A stretch of 60,627 nucleotides of DNA, from positions 1 to 60,627 of the forward strand of contig CALUKX010000010.1 of NCBI GenBank assembly GCA_944321335.1, written 5' to 3'. Origin of the DNA: an uncultured Phocaeicola sp. (GTDB lineage: Bacteria > Bacteroidota > Bacteroidia > Bacteroidales > Bacteroidaceae). The notes under the pieces were generated by a model, which saw only the letters and a list, made by a program, of their open reading frames with translations, searched no databases and was not told the DNA's origin. The first letter of the stretch is position 1, and every line of letters begins with the position of its first letter. A program made the position numbers and the translations under genes. This document shows, in pieces, positions 18,933 to 27,134 of the stretch.

Positions 18933-21383
18933 ATGATCCGAATGAGCGAACAGCCTGATATGTCAGGCAATGCCCCACAGACTAACAATAACAGCACACA
19001 GTCCGCAGCCCAAAGCAAGACTACGGGACTGAATTTCAACATCCTCGATATCCTGATGTACCTTCTGGCCAACTGGTACTGGATTGTCCTGTCCATACTG
19101 ATTTGTGTCGGATTCCAATGGTACAAGTATTCACGTACGCAATTCATGTATTCGCGCAGCGCAACCGTCATGATCAAGAATGCAGCGAGTACGAATGTAA
19201 GCCAGCAAGATCTCATGAGATTCTCGGCTACCACTTCGACTAACGTATCGAACGAAATCCTGCAGTTCAAGTCGCAGAAGTTGATGCACGATGTGGTGAA
19301 ACGCCTTCATGCCGAAGTAAGCTACACCATCATGGACGGGCTGCGACAGAAAGAACTCTATACCCAGTCGCCGGTCAAGGTCACATTTACCGAAGCCGGC
19401 GACAACGAAGAAATCAAACTGGTTGTCACGCCATTGAACCAAAAACAGGTAAAAATATCGGGCATCGGCTTCAACTCATCGGTTACCATTCCGCTCAACA
19501 AGGAAATGAAGACCTCCGTCGGCAAACTGATGATAACTCCCACCCTCTATTACTCCGACAAATGGTTCGATACCGATATTACCGTCCACAAGATGAGTGT
19601 AGACAATAAGGTTGCCGAATATCGTTCGCGCCTTTGGATTACCCAGACCGAACAGGATGCGTCCATCCTGAACATCGGCATGACCGACTATTCCACCACT
19701 CGTGCAGACGACATCATCAACATGCTGATTACCATCTACAACGAAGAGACCATCAAGGACAAGAACCAGATAGCCGTCAATACCGCCAAGTTCATCAACG
19801 ACCGTCTGGTCATCATCGAAAAGGAACTGGGTGGTGTAGAAAGCGAAATCGAGGAGTACAAGAGAGCTAATGAAATGATAGATATCAACTCCACAGCGGC
19901 AGAATCAATGGCAGCCAAACAGGAATACAGCTCGAAGGCAGCCGAACTGATGATCCAGCTCAAGATGGCACAATACATCCAGCAGTTCCTTACCGACCCG
20001 ACCAAGACCACCGGTCTGATTCCGGCCAACACCGGTATCTCCGACATGAACATCGAGTCGCAGATCAACATGTACAACACCAACAAGCTGAAACGCGACA
20101 AGCTCATCGAGAACAGTAGTGAGAAGAACCCGGTAGTACAGGAACTCAACAACTCCTTGATTGCCCTCCGCCAAAATATTATCCGTGGGGTGGACAACAT
20201 GATTGTAAACCTCAACACCCAGCTCAACGAAGCCCGTGGCCGTGCCAGCAACGCCCAATACCGTATCTCGAACATCCCGACGCAACAGCGTCAGATGCTT
20301 TCCATCGAACGCCAGCAACATATTAAGGAAGAACTTTACATCTACCTTCTCCGCAAGCGTGAGGAAAACGCCCTGACACAAGCAACCACGGAAACCGACG
20401 CCCGTGTGCTCGACCCTGCCCGAGGCAGTGAAACCCCCGTATCGCCCATGAAAGGCAACATGCTCACCATGGGCTTCCTGGTCGGCTTAGGTATCCCGGG
20501 AATCATTCTCTTCGGTATTGCTTTCTTCAATACAGCCATCCGAAGCAGAAAGGATATCGAAGACGTCACCAGTGTACCTTTTCTTGGTGAGATTCCCAAA
20601 GCCGACATCGACAAGAAGAACAAGCCCGAATACGGCATTGTTGTGACCGACAACGGCGAAGACTCCGTAACAGAAGCCTTCCGTATCGTCCGTACCAACA
20701 TGAGTTACATGAACTTCAAGAAGGAAGACCTGCAGGTAATCACCTTCAGTTCATTCGGACCGAGTGCCGGTAAGACCTTTGTCTGCACCAACCTTGCCAT
20801 GAGTTTCGTGCAGACACAGAAGAAAGTTGTACTGATTGACCTAGACATCCGTAAACGGACTCTGAGCCACCACTTCCGTCATCAGAAGATGGGCATAACC
20901 ACCTATCTATCCAGCAATTGCTCCATTGATGACATTATCATGAAAGATCCAACTGGTAGAGGATTTGACCTCATCACGGCAGGACCTGCAGCCCCGAACC
21001 CGGCAGAGCTTTTGTTGAGCGAACAATTGGAACAGATGATAGCCGACCTTCGCACCCGTTACGACTACATCTTTGTCGACAACGTACCGGTAGGTGTCAT
21101 AGCCGATGCCGCCATTACCAACCGCATTGCCGACCTGACCATCTTCGTCATCCGTGCCGGCAAGGTCGACCGCCGTATGCTTCCGGAAATCGACAAGATC
21201 TACCAGAGCAAACAGCTCCGCAACATGTCATTGATTCTGAATGGAGTTGAAATCTGGAAACGTGGTTATGGTTATGGATACAAATATGGTTATAGCTACC
21301 ACTACAGTTATGGTTATGGCTACTCTGAATATAAAAAGAAAAAAAAATCCTATTGGCCGCTAAAGAAACATAAGAATGTTTGA
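18933..21383 (+). CDS. Wzc-like chain-length regulator with tyrosine autokinase domain
   Basis: 816 residues: transmembrane helix near 45-65, Wzz-type periplasmic domain with long coiled coil (about 290-470), second transmembrane helix near 510-530, then a BY-kinase. The Walker A motif is GPSAGKTF with K614, and Walker A' is VVLIDLDIRK. The C-terminal tail is extreme, with twelve Tyr among the 33 residues after RG near residue 770, mostly as GY/SY repeats; cycles of phosphorylation there control polymer export. The next gene overlaps its 3' end by 8 bases, and G+C falls sharply at that point. Confidence 0.92.
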   Translation: MIRMSEQPDMSGNAPQTNNNSTQSAAQSKTTGLNFNILDILMYLLANWYWIVLSILICVGFQWYKYSRTQFMYSRSATVMIKNAASTNVSQQDLMRFSATTSTNVSNEILQFKSQKLMHDVVKRLHAEVSYTIMDGLRQKELYTQSPVKVTFTEAGDNEEIKLVVTPLNQKQVKISGIGFNSSVTIPLNKEMKTSVGKLMITPTLYYSDKWFDTDITVHKMSVDNKVAEYRSRLWITQTEQDASILNIGMTDYSTTRADDIINMLITIYNEETIKDKNQIAVNTAKFINDRLVIIEKELGGVESEIEEYKRANEMIDINSTAAESMAAKQEYSSKAAELMIQLKMAQYIQQFLTDPTKTTGLIPANTGISDMNIESQINMYNTNKLKRDKLIENSSEKNPVVQELNNSLIALRQNIIRGVDNMIVNLNTQLNEARGRASNAQYRISNIPTQQRQMLSIERQQHIKEELYIYLLRKREENALTQATTETDARVLDPARGSETPVSPMKGNMLTMGFLVGLGIPGIILFGIAFFNTAIRSRKDIEDVTSVPFLGEIPKADIDKKNKPEYGIVVTDNGEDSVTEAFRIVRTNMSYMNFKKEDLQVITFSSFGPSAGKTFVCTNLAMSFVQTQKKVVLIDLDIRKRTLSHHFRHQKMGITTYLSSNCSIDDIIMKDPTGRGFDLITAGPAAPNPAELLLSEQLEQMIADLRTRYDYIFVDNVPVGVIADAAITNRIADLTIFVIRAGKVDRRMLPEIDKIYQSKQLRNMSLILNGVEIWKRGYGYGYKYGYSYHYSYGYGYSEYKKKKKSYWPLKKHKNV

Positions 21384-22488
21384 TTTTATTCCCATAGACT
21401 TATATGTACCCATATTTAATTATTTAATATTATGTATGGTTCTTGTTGCTGTCTATCAGAGTTCATCAGGAATCATTTTTAAAGAAAACATAACCAGGCT
21501 AAACTCTTTCTATGGCTTTATCTTTACTGTATTTCTAATTCTATATATAGGATTAAGGCCTATATCAGCATATTTTGCTGATACAGCAGTGTATACGGAA
21601 ACTTTCTTGATGTATGCTAATTCCCCTAAAGAATATTCATGGGAAGGTGAATGGTTTTTTAATAATCTGATGATATGGTTCGCCAAGCACAGCGACATAC
21701 AATCCTTTTTTTTATTTTGTAGTACGATATATGTAGGAAGCGTATGGGTTTCGTGTAAAAGAATCTTCAAACAATACAATTACATCCCTTATCTTGTTAT
21801 ATTGGGAATGTTTACATTCATTCTCTATGGAGTGAATGGCGTGAGAAATGGAATGGCATCATCACTCTTCATTTTAGCCATATCATTTATTAACAAACCT
21901 ATCATAGCAATCATCTTAAGTATATTCTCCATTGGATGTCATAGTACGATGTATCTGTTAGTTGGAAGTGCGATTCTTGCCTGGTTTATTAAGGATCACC
22001 GCATTTATATGGGAGGTTGGATAGCTTGCATTTTGTTGTCACTAACTATCGGTACACAGATTCAAGAATTATTGATAAATTACCTCCCAATTGATGATGC
22101 AAGATTTGAAAGCTATTTACTAGGAAACAGAAATGACATTAGCGCTGGAGGAACAAGTATGGAATTCCGGTGGGATTTCTTGCTCTATAGTTCATTAGGT
22201 ACCATTACCGGATGGTATTATATTGAAAGATTAAAGTTCAAAGACGCTTACTACACATGGCTATACGATATTTTTTTAACATCAAATGCATTCTGGATAT
22301 TGGTTATCCGCGCATCTTTCAGTAACCGTTTTGCACAGATTTCTTGGTTTATCATGCCACTTATTCTCATTTATCCACTAATTAAGCAACGTTTTTACCC
22401 TAATCATGAATCATTTTTAGCCAAAGGTATTCTAGTATTCTATGCCTTCACCTTCATCTTCAACATTTTACTACCGTTGATACAATAA
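21376..22488 (+). CDS. EpsG-like O-antigen/capsule polymerase (Wzy role)
   Basis: 370 residues with about ten hydrophobic segments. The loop GLRPISAYFADTAVY matches the EpsG-family pattern R..S..F.DT..Y. In a Wzx/Wzy-type locus with a flippase (33661), this is the only EpsG/Wzy-type candidate I see. It is the first gene of the A+T-rich region, overlaps wzc by 8 bases, and its stop overlaps the next ATG. Confidence 0.75.
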   Translation: MFDFIPIDLYVPIFNYLILCMVLVAVYQSSSGIIFKENITRLNSFYGFIFTVFLILYIGLRPISAYFADTAVYTETFLMYANSPKEYSWEGEWFFNNLMIWFAKHSDIQSFFLFCSTIYVGSVWVSCKRIFKQYNYIPYLVILGMFTFILYGVNGVRNGMASSLFILAISFINKPIIAIILSIFSIGCHSTMYLLVGSAILAWFIKDHRIYMGGWIACILLSLTIGTQIQELLINYLPIDDARFESYLLGNRNDISAGGTSMEFRWDFLLYSSLGTITGWYYIERLKFKDAYYTWLYDIFLTSNAFWILVIRASFSNRFAQISWFIMPLILIYPLIKQRFYPNHESFLAKGILVFYAFTFIFNILLPLIQ

Positions 22489-23681
22489 TGAATAAACGTA
22501 TATTCATAGCCATCCAATACCTCGAAATAGGCGGAGCCGAACGTTCCCTCATCGGATTATTGAATGCCATTGACTATACCCTATACGATGTGGATTTGTT
22601 CGTCTACCGACATACCGGTGAGTTCATGAGCCTCATCCCTGAAAAAGTAAACTTATTGCCGGAAATAAAGAAATATACCACCCTTAGCCGTCCCATTAAG
22701 GATATAGTAAAGGAAGGATATGTAGATATTGCTTTGGCCAGATTGTATGCACACTGGAAAAACAAAAGATATGAGCGGAAAAATAAGGTAGAAAATAGCA
22801 TTTCCGTTTTCCAATATGTAGCAACCTATACAACTCCCTTGCTTCCTTCATTGAAACACTTAGGAGAATATGATTTGGCTATCAGTTTCCTTATTCCTCA
22901 CAACATAGTCAGAGATAAAGTAAAAGCCAAACAAAAATGGGCATGGATTCATACAGATTACTCCTTTCTGAATATGAATACCAAAGAAGAACTTCCCGTA
23001 TGGAACGCTTTCAATAAAATCATTTCCATTTCTGAAAGCGTGACCAAGGGGTTTCTATCCAAATTCCCATCATTGGAAAACAAGATTCTGCTGATGGAGA
23101 ATATTCTGTCGGAACAGTTTGTACGGCAACAGGCTGAAGAACCACTCCCCCCCAACACCATGAATGATACAGGAATCAAGCTGTGTTCGGTAGGCCGTTT
23201 CTCCTACCCCAAGGCTTTCGACCGTGCCGCGTACATTTGCAAGGAACTGGTTGAAAGAGGTATTGACCTGCACTGGTATGTTGTGGGCTATGGTGGCGAT
23301 GAGCAGCTTATCCGCAAAGCCATTCAGGACACACACATGGAAGAACGGTTTATCTTGCTTGGCAAGCAAATGAACCCCTATCCTTTTATCAACGCTTGCG
23401 ATATCTATGTACAGCCTTCCCGATATGAAGGGAAAGCCGTTACTGTCCGTGAAGCCCAGATTTTGGGAAAGCCTGTTGTCATTACCAATTTTGCCACAGC
23501 ACCCAGTCAACTGACAGATGGAGTTGACGGCATCATTGTTCCCGACAATGTAGAAGGAGCAGCTGATGGTATTGCAGCCTTCATCAATAATCCGCATAAA
23601 CAAGCGGAAATAAAGGACTATCTTCGTACCCATCATTATGGCAATGAAGAAGAAGTCAATAAAATAGACCAATACATTTGA
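22488..23681 (+). CDS. Family 4 glycosyltransferase
   Basis: 397 residues, GT-B fold. The N-terminus reads QYLEIGGAERSLIGLLNAI, and the C-terminal half has VGRFSYPKAFDRA, VVGYGGDEQLIRKAI and YVQPSRYEGKAVTVREAQIL, where the Glu pair contacts the nucleotide sugar. It transfers a sugar from an NDP donor to the lipid-linked oligosaccharide. Donor and acceptor are not predictable. G+C is higher than in the genes before it and after the VirE module. Confidence 0.88.
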   Translation: MNKRIFIAIQYLEIGGAERSLIGLLNAIDYTLYDVDLFVYRHTGEFMSLIPEKVNLLPEIKKYTTLSRPIKDIVKEGYVDIALARLYAHWKNKRYERKNKVENSISVFQYVATYTTPLLPSLKHLGEYDLAISFLIPHNIVRDKVKAKQKWAWIHTDYSFLNMNTKEELPVWNAFNKIISISESVTKGFLSKFPSLENKILLMENILSEQFVRQQAEEPLPPNTMNDTGIKLCSVGRFSYPKAFDRAAYICKELVERGIDLHWYVVGYGGDEQLIRKAIQDTHMEERFILLGKQMNPYPFINACDIYVQPSRYEGKAVTVREAQILGKPVVITNFATAPSQLTDGVDGIIVPDNVEGAADGIAAFINNPHKQAEIKDYLRTHHYGNEEEVNKIDQYI

Positions 23682-23682
23682 C

Positions 23683-24234
23683 ATGATTCGAGCTTTATTT
23701 TTGATACTCTATAATTTTATTCGGATATTGTTCCACAAGCTCCGCTTCGGGAAACGTTTCCAGGTTCATCCGCTTCAACGCATCGCTCCTTCCTGCAGAC
23801 TGAAGTTATTCCAGGAAGGGACATTGGAAATCGGACGCAATACGGAATTCGCTCCCGGATGTGATTTTGAGGTACATGGTCAAGGACATCTGTCTATCGG
23901 TGCAGGTACGTATTTCAACCGATACTGTATGATCAGCACCCACCGTTCGGTGAAAGTCGGTGAACACTGCATGTTCGGCCCTGGGGTCCGGATTTTCGAC
24001 AACAACCATAAATTTTCAAAGTCAGGCGGTGTTTCATCGGAACTTAGTTGTGATGAAATTTCCATCGGCGACCGCTGTTGGATTGCCTCCAATGTGATTA
24101 TCCTGAAAGGAAGCCACATCGGAAACAATTGCGTCATCGGTGCCGGATGTATCATTTCCGGTGATGTACCCGACGGAACATTGGTGAAACAAAAGGTATC
24201 ACAGGAATATATCCCTATACACGAAATTAGTTGA
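23683..24234 (+). CDS. Left-handed beta-helix acetyltransferase (hexapeptide repeat)
   Basis: 183 residues with hexapeptide repeats over most of the length (EIGRNTEFAPGC, SIGAGTYFNRYC, KVGEHCMFGPGV, SIGDRCWIASNV, HIGNNCVIGAGC) and DNNHKF, which holds the catalytic-type His of the maltose/galactoside acetyltransferase group. It probably O-acetylates a sugar of the polymer from acetyl-CoA. It begins one base after the previous stop, and its own stop abuts the left inverted repeat of the VirE/HU module. Confidence 0.82.
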   Translation: MIRALFLILYNFIRILFHKLRFGKRFQVHPLQRIAPSCRLKLFQEGTLEIGRNTEFAPGCDFEVHGQGHLSIGAGTYFNRYCMISTHRSVKVGEHCMFGPGVRIFDNNHKFSKSGGVSSELSCDEISIGDRCWIASNVIILKGSHIGNNCVIGAGCIISGDVPDGTLVKQKVSQEYIPIHEIS

Positions 24235-24257
24235 TTTTATCCTTCACATCCTTCACA
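24235..24257. repeat. Left copy of a 23-bp inverted repeat bounding the VirE/HU module
   Basis: The reverse strand reads two tandem copies of TGTGAAGGA followed by TAAAA. A perfect inverted copy lies at 26396-26418. This copy encodes the last residues and stop codon of the VirE-type protein (ending CEGCEG) and touches the stop codon of the upstream acetyltransferase gene. Confidence 0.9.
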
Positions 24258-25502
24258 GATACGAACAACCTTGTAACGGTTCCCCTCACGGGTATGAATC
24301 CGCTCCACTCCGGCAGCAATCAGTACTGTCGAAAAACGGCGCAGATTGAGGTTGCTCAGGAATCCTCGATGACAATTGCGAAGTTCATCAACGATTTCGA
24401 CCAATGAAAGCAGTTCAAAAGCATCGTCCGGCTGGGCGGCACGGAAATGAATCTGGAAAAGTTCCTCTTCAGGGTGTACTTGATAGAACAATCGGTTCAC
24501 TTCCTGGATTTCCTGTTCATCTTCCGTCGTGAACCAGTAACGTTCACCGGCCAACAGTTCGGCTTTCAGCTGGGCATAGATCTGGGTGATATCGATGTTC
24601 GAGCAATCGATCTTCTGCTTGACATCCACACAGAGGAAACGGCGGCTGCCGGTCGGGTCGGACAACAGATCCTTCCGGTTGGAGGTTCCGATGAACGAAG
24701 CAATGCGTGGAAGCATCCGATAATGACTCTGATGCGGACGACGGATGTTCAAGGCAGGCAGCTGCATCAGGTTCTTCAGCTTGGCCAGACGCTTGTCGGT
24801 GAGGCGGTCGAACTCATCGAGGTTGATCAGTCCCATAACGGCCAACTTAGATTCCATGTTGCCGTTGGTTGCGAGATCAACCTGATCGGTATAATAGACC
24901 TGAAGCTGTTCGGGCATCAGCGACTTGCAGAAGGTTGACTTCAGCCATCCCTGTTCCTCGCTGACCAACAAGGGAGCCAAACTATTGGCATGGGTCTGGT
25001 TCAAACCCATCCATTGGGCAGTCATCCCGAGCATCCAGCGATGGAAATGCTTCACCCAATAGGCCTCATCGGATACACGGGTAGCAAGGTCTTTCAGACG
25101 GTCAACCCCATCCCATTGAGGCAGTTCGTCCAGATAAAGACGGAACGGATGGTAATCGGCAATGTAGGCCGAACAGATATAGCGGGACAAATCCCGGTCC
25201 CAACAATGAACTCCTGCCGATTGGACCTCGATACACAAGGTATTCAGTTCACGCTTGTCCAAAGGGGTAAAGGCAACCAGTTTCCGGTCGACCGGCCGAT
25301 ATTCGGTCTGACCGGTCAGGACATTGAAACGAAATTCATAATGTTCCTCCAGGTAACGGTTCAATGCTTTGGGATCATACAGGCGCCGTTTATCTTCCTT
25401 CTTGGAAGATTTGGCAGTACGGGAGGAACTGGTTTTAGTGGATTCAGACTTCGGCTGCATCCATTGCTTCATAAAGGCGAGAAATTGACTGATAATATTC
25501 AT
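24237..25502 (-). CDS. VirE-family P-loop protein (virulence-associated E domain)
   Basis: 421 residues. Residues of about 30-130 form the N-terminal part, followed by a VirE helicase/ATPase-type core: a degenerate Walker A in VSEEQGWLKSTF (no Gly before the Lys), Walker B LINLDEFDRL, and sensor ASFIGTSNRKDL. Such proteins sit beside HU-like genes in many Bacteroidales polysaccharide loci; their role is unknown, with primase/helicase-like activity the family expectation. An upstream ATG at 25610 would precede its own promoter, so I start at 25502, 16 bases after the predicted transcription start. It is the only minus-strand gene in the locus. Confidence 0.82.
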   Translation of the reverse strand: MNIISQFLAFMKQWMQPKSESTKTSSSRTAKSSKKEDKRRLYDPKALNRYLEEHYEFRFNVLTGQTEYRPVDRKLVAFTPLDKRELNTLCIEVQSAGVHCWDRDLSRYICSAYIADYHPFRLYLDELPQWDGVDRLKDLATRVSDEAYWVKHFHRWMLGMTAQWMGLNQTHANSLAPLLVSEEQGWLKSTFCKSLMPEQLQVYYTDQVDLATNGNMESKLAVMGLINLDEFDRLTDKRLAKLKNLMQLPALNIRRPHQSHYRMLPRIASFIGTSNRKDLLSDPTGSRRFLCVDVKQKIDCSNIDITQIYAQLKAELLAGERYWFTTEDEQEIQEVNRLFYQVHPEEELFQIHFRAAQPDDAFELLSLVEIVDELRNCHRGFLSNLNLRRFSTVLIAAGVERIHTREGNRYKVVRICEGCEG

Positions 25503-25524
25503 AAAACTAAAATTAAAATTTGCC

Positions 25525-25556
25525 CAAATATACAACGCAACGCCAGGCCTTGTCAA
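25525..25556 (-). promoter_or_regulatory. Promoter of the VirE-type gene
   Basis: Read on the minus strand: TTGACA beginning at 25556, a 21-base spacer after TTG, and TATATTTG ending at 25525. This fits the Bacteroidales consensus. Transcription should start near 25518, leaving a very short leader. It stands back to back with the HU gene promoter. Confidence 0.7.
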
Positions 25557-25614
25557 TAGTTTTAGCTCCGGCTGGAATCGGGATTTCCGGAGCGAAAAAC
25601 ATATAGACAAAGAG

Positions 25615-25645
25615 TTGCAGACACAAACCGATTTTTATATATTTG
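25615..25645 (+). promoter_or_regulatory. Promoter of the HU-like gene
   Basis: TTG at 25615-25617, a 20-base spacer, and TATATTTG at 25638-25645. The start of transcription should be near 25652, giving a leader of about 130 bases that contains the GTCAA repeat array. Confidence 0.65.
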
Positions 25646-25671
25646 CCCTTGAATGTTTGTGATTACACCCG

Positions 25672-25747
25672 AGTCAAGCAACCCTTTTGACTAAGGTCAA
25701 CAGAGTGCGAACACATTAGTCAACAGCCCTTTTAACTAAGGTCAAGA
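25672..25747. repeat. Two direct repeats built from GTCAA/TTGAC half-sites
   Basis: Copy 1 is 25672-25703 and copy 2 is 25718-25747, starts 46 bp apart. Each carries GTCAA, then an inverted TTGAC (TTAAC in copy 2), then GTCAA, with gaps of 9 and 4 bases in copy 1 and 8 and 4 in copy 2. The shared core is CCCTTTT(G/A)ACTAAGGTCAA. The array lies in the leader of the HU gene, between divergent promoters, so it looks like an operator or protein-nucleation site. Confidence 0.7.
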
Positions 25748-25782
25748 CATAAAAACAACCTTTAATTAGAAAAAAGAAAAAC

Positions 25783-26400
25783 ATGCCCATTCATTTCGAC
25801 TTCTATACATCACCCAATTCGGAGAATACACCCGACGGAAAAAAGTACCATGCCCGTGTGGTTGGCGGCAGAACCATCGAAGAAAAGGAGATAGTCGATG
25901 TCATCCAGTACCGTTCTTCACTGACCACCGGCGACATAAAAGCCGTGTTGAGTGAACTCCATTCAGAGCTTGTTACCAAACTCCTTGACGGCAACCGTGT
26001 ACATCTGCCCGGCATCGGTTATTTCTACCTTTCGCTTTCGGCACCCAAGGATGCAGATCCGGAACATACGCACTCGCAAAGTGTGAAGGTTAAGGGTATC
26101 GAATTCCGTGCCGATCAGAAATTGAAAGACGAGATTTTACTCAAAGCCGAATTGACACGTGCCCGGAACAAGAACCATTCCAGCAGTATGGATATCTATG
26201 AAGTGGATGCCTTGCTGATTGATTATTTTGCGGAACACAATGTCATCACCCGTAAGCAGCTGGAGGTATTATGTGGGTTTACCACCTCTACAGCACAAGC
26301 CCATTTGCGAAGATTGGTAAAGGAAGGTCGGTTGGTAAATATCAATAATCGGCAGTATCCTATCTATGAGCCGGTTAAAGGATATTATGGGAAAGTGTGA
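25783..26400 (+). CDS. HU-like DNA-binding protein with C-terminal winged-helix domain
   Basis: 205 residues. The N-terminal part (about 1-125) follows the Bacteroidales HU-like pattern: YRSSLTTGDIKAVLSELHSE forms the helical base and GNRVHLPGIGYFYLSL the strand leading to the arm. Residues 140-200 look like a winged helix (VITRKQLEVLCGFTTSTAQA). It is divergent from the VirE gene and forms one module with it. Architectural DNA binding is expected; specific targets are unknown, but the GTCAA array just upstream is an obvious candidate. Confidence 0.82.
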   Translation: MPIHFDFYTSPNSENTPDGKKYHARVVGGRTIEEKEIVDVIQYRSSLTTGDIKAVLSELHSELVTKLLDGNRVHLPGIGYFYLSLSAPKDADPEHTHSQSVKVKGIEFRADQKLKDEILLKAELTRARNKNHSSSMDIYEVDALLIDYFAEHNVITRKQLEVLCGFTTSTAQAHLRRLVKEGRLVNINNRQYPIYEPVKGYYGKV

Positions 26401-26418
26401 AGGATGTGAAGGATAAAA
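26396..26418. repeat. Right copy of the 23-bp inverted repeat
   Basis: Two tandem TGTGAAGGA units followed by TAAAA on the plus strand, a perfect reverse complement of 24235-24257. It includes the stop codon of the HU-like gene and ends 26 bases before the next glycosyltransferase ATG. Confidence 0.9.
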
Positions 26419-26444
26419 ACTAGTAATTTCGTGTATAAAGGGAA

Positions 26445-27134
26445 ATGATACCTAAAATCATACATTACTGTTGGTTTGGTGGGAACGAGAAGCCCAAGGA
26501 AGTCCTGAAGATGATAGACAGTTGGAGAAAATATTGTCCCGACTATCAAATCAAGGAATGGAACGAAAGTAACTTCGACATCCATCAATTCCGGTATTGT
26601 GAGGAAGCATACGCCAACAAAAAGTGGGCATTCGTAAGCGATGTGGCAAGGCTTTGGGCATTGTATCATGAAGGAGGGATCTATATGGATACGGATGTGG
26701 AAGTTGTCCGGCCTCTAGATGACCTGCTCAATCAAGACGCTTTTTTAGGGTTTGAAGGGACACAATGGATTGCAACCAGTTTGATTGGAACAATGGCAAA
26801 GAATCCCATCATCAAAAATTTTCTTGATTCCTATCTTTCACGGAACTTTCTAATTAACAAAGAGCAGCTGGACCAAACAACTAACGTTGAGCAATGGACA
26901 AAGATTCTAATTGAACAAGGTTTATTACTGAACGGCAAAGAACAAAATATTGCTTCCTTTAAGATATACCCTACAGATTTTTTTACTCCATTTGACTATA
27001 TCAATGGAACATTAACAAAAACAGATAATACCTATACCATCCATTGGTTCAGCCAATCCTGGATTGGGAACAAACCTTGGAGAACAATCCTTGCACAATG
27101 GTTTCATAGAGTTGTCGGATTAAAAATGAAATGA
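26445..27134 (+). CDS. GT32-type glycosyltransferase (DXD-containing)
   Basis: 229 residues. It opens with IPKIIHYCWFGGNEKP, and GGIYMDTDVEVVRPLDDLL carries the DXD metal/nucleotide-sugar motif of the Och1/capsular GT32 family. Length and layout match the paralogue at 29764. It probably adds one sugar to the repeat unit. Its stop overlaps the next start (ATGA), so the two are translationally coupled. Confidence 0.88.
   Translation: MIPKIIHYCWFGGNEKPKEVLKMIDSWRKYCPDYQIKEWNESNFDIHQFRYCEEAYANKKWAFVSDVARLWALYHEGGIYMDTDVEVVRPLDDLLNQDAFLGFEGTQWIATSLIGTMAKNPIIKNFLDSYLSRNFLINKEQLDQTTNVEQWTKILIEQGLLLNGKEQNIASFKIYPTDFFTPFDYINGTLTKTDNTYTIHWFSQSWIGNKPWRTILAQWFHRVVGLKMK

Noticed and set aside
25503-25610. 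Longer start for the VirE-type protein
   Set aside because: The upstream ATG would place the start before the minus-strand promoter at 25525-25556, so it could not be translated from that transcript.
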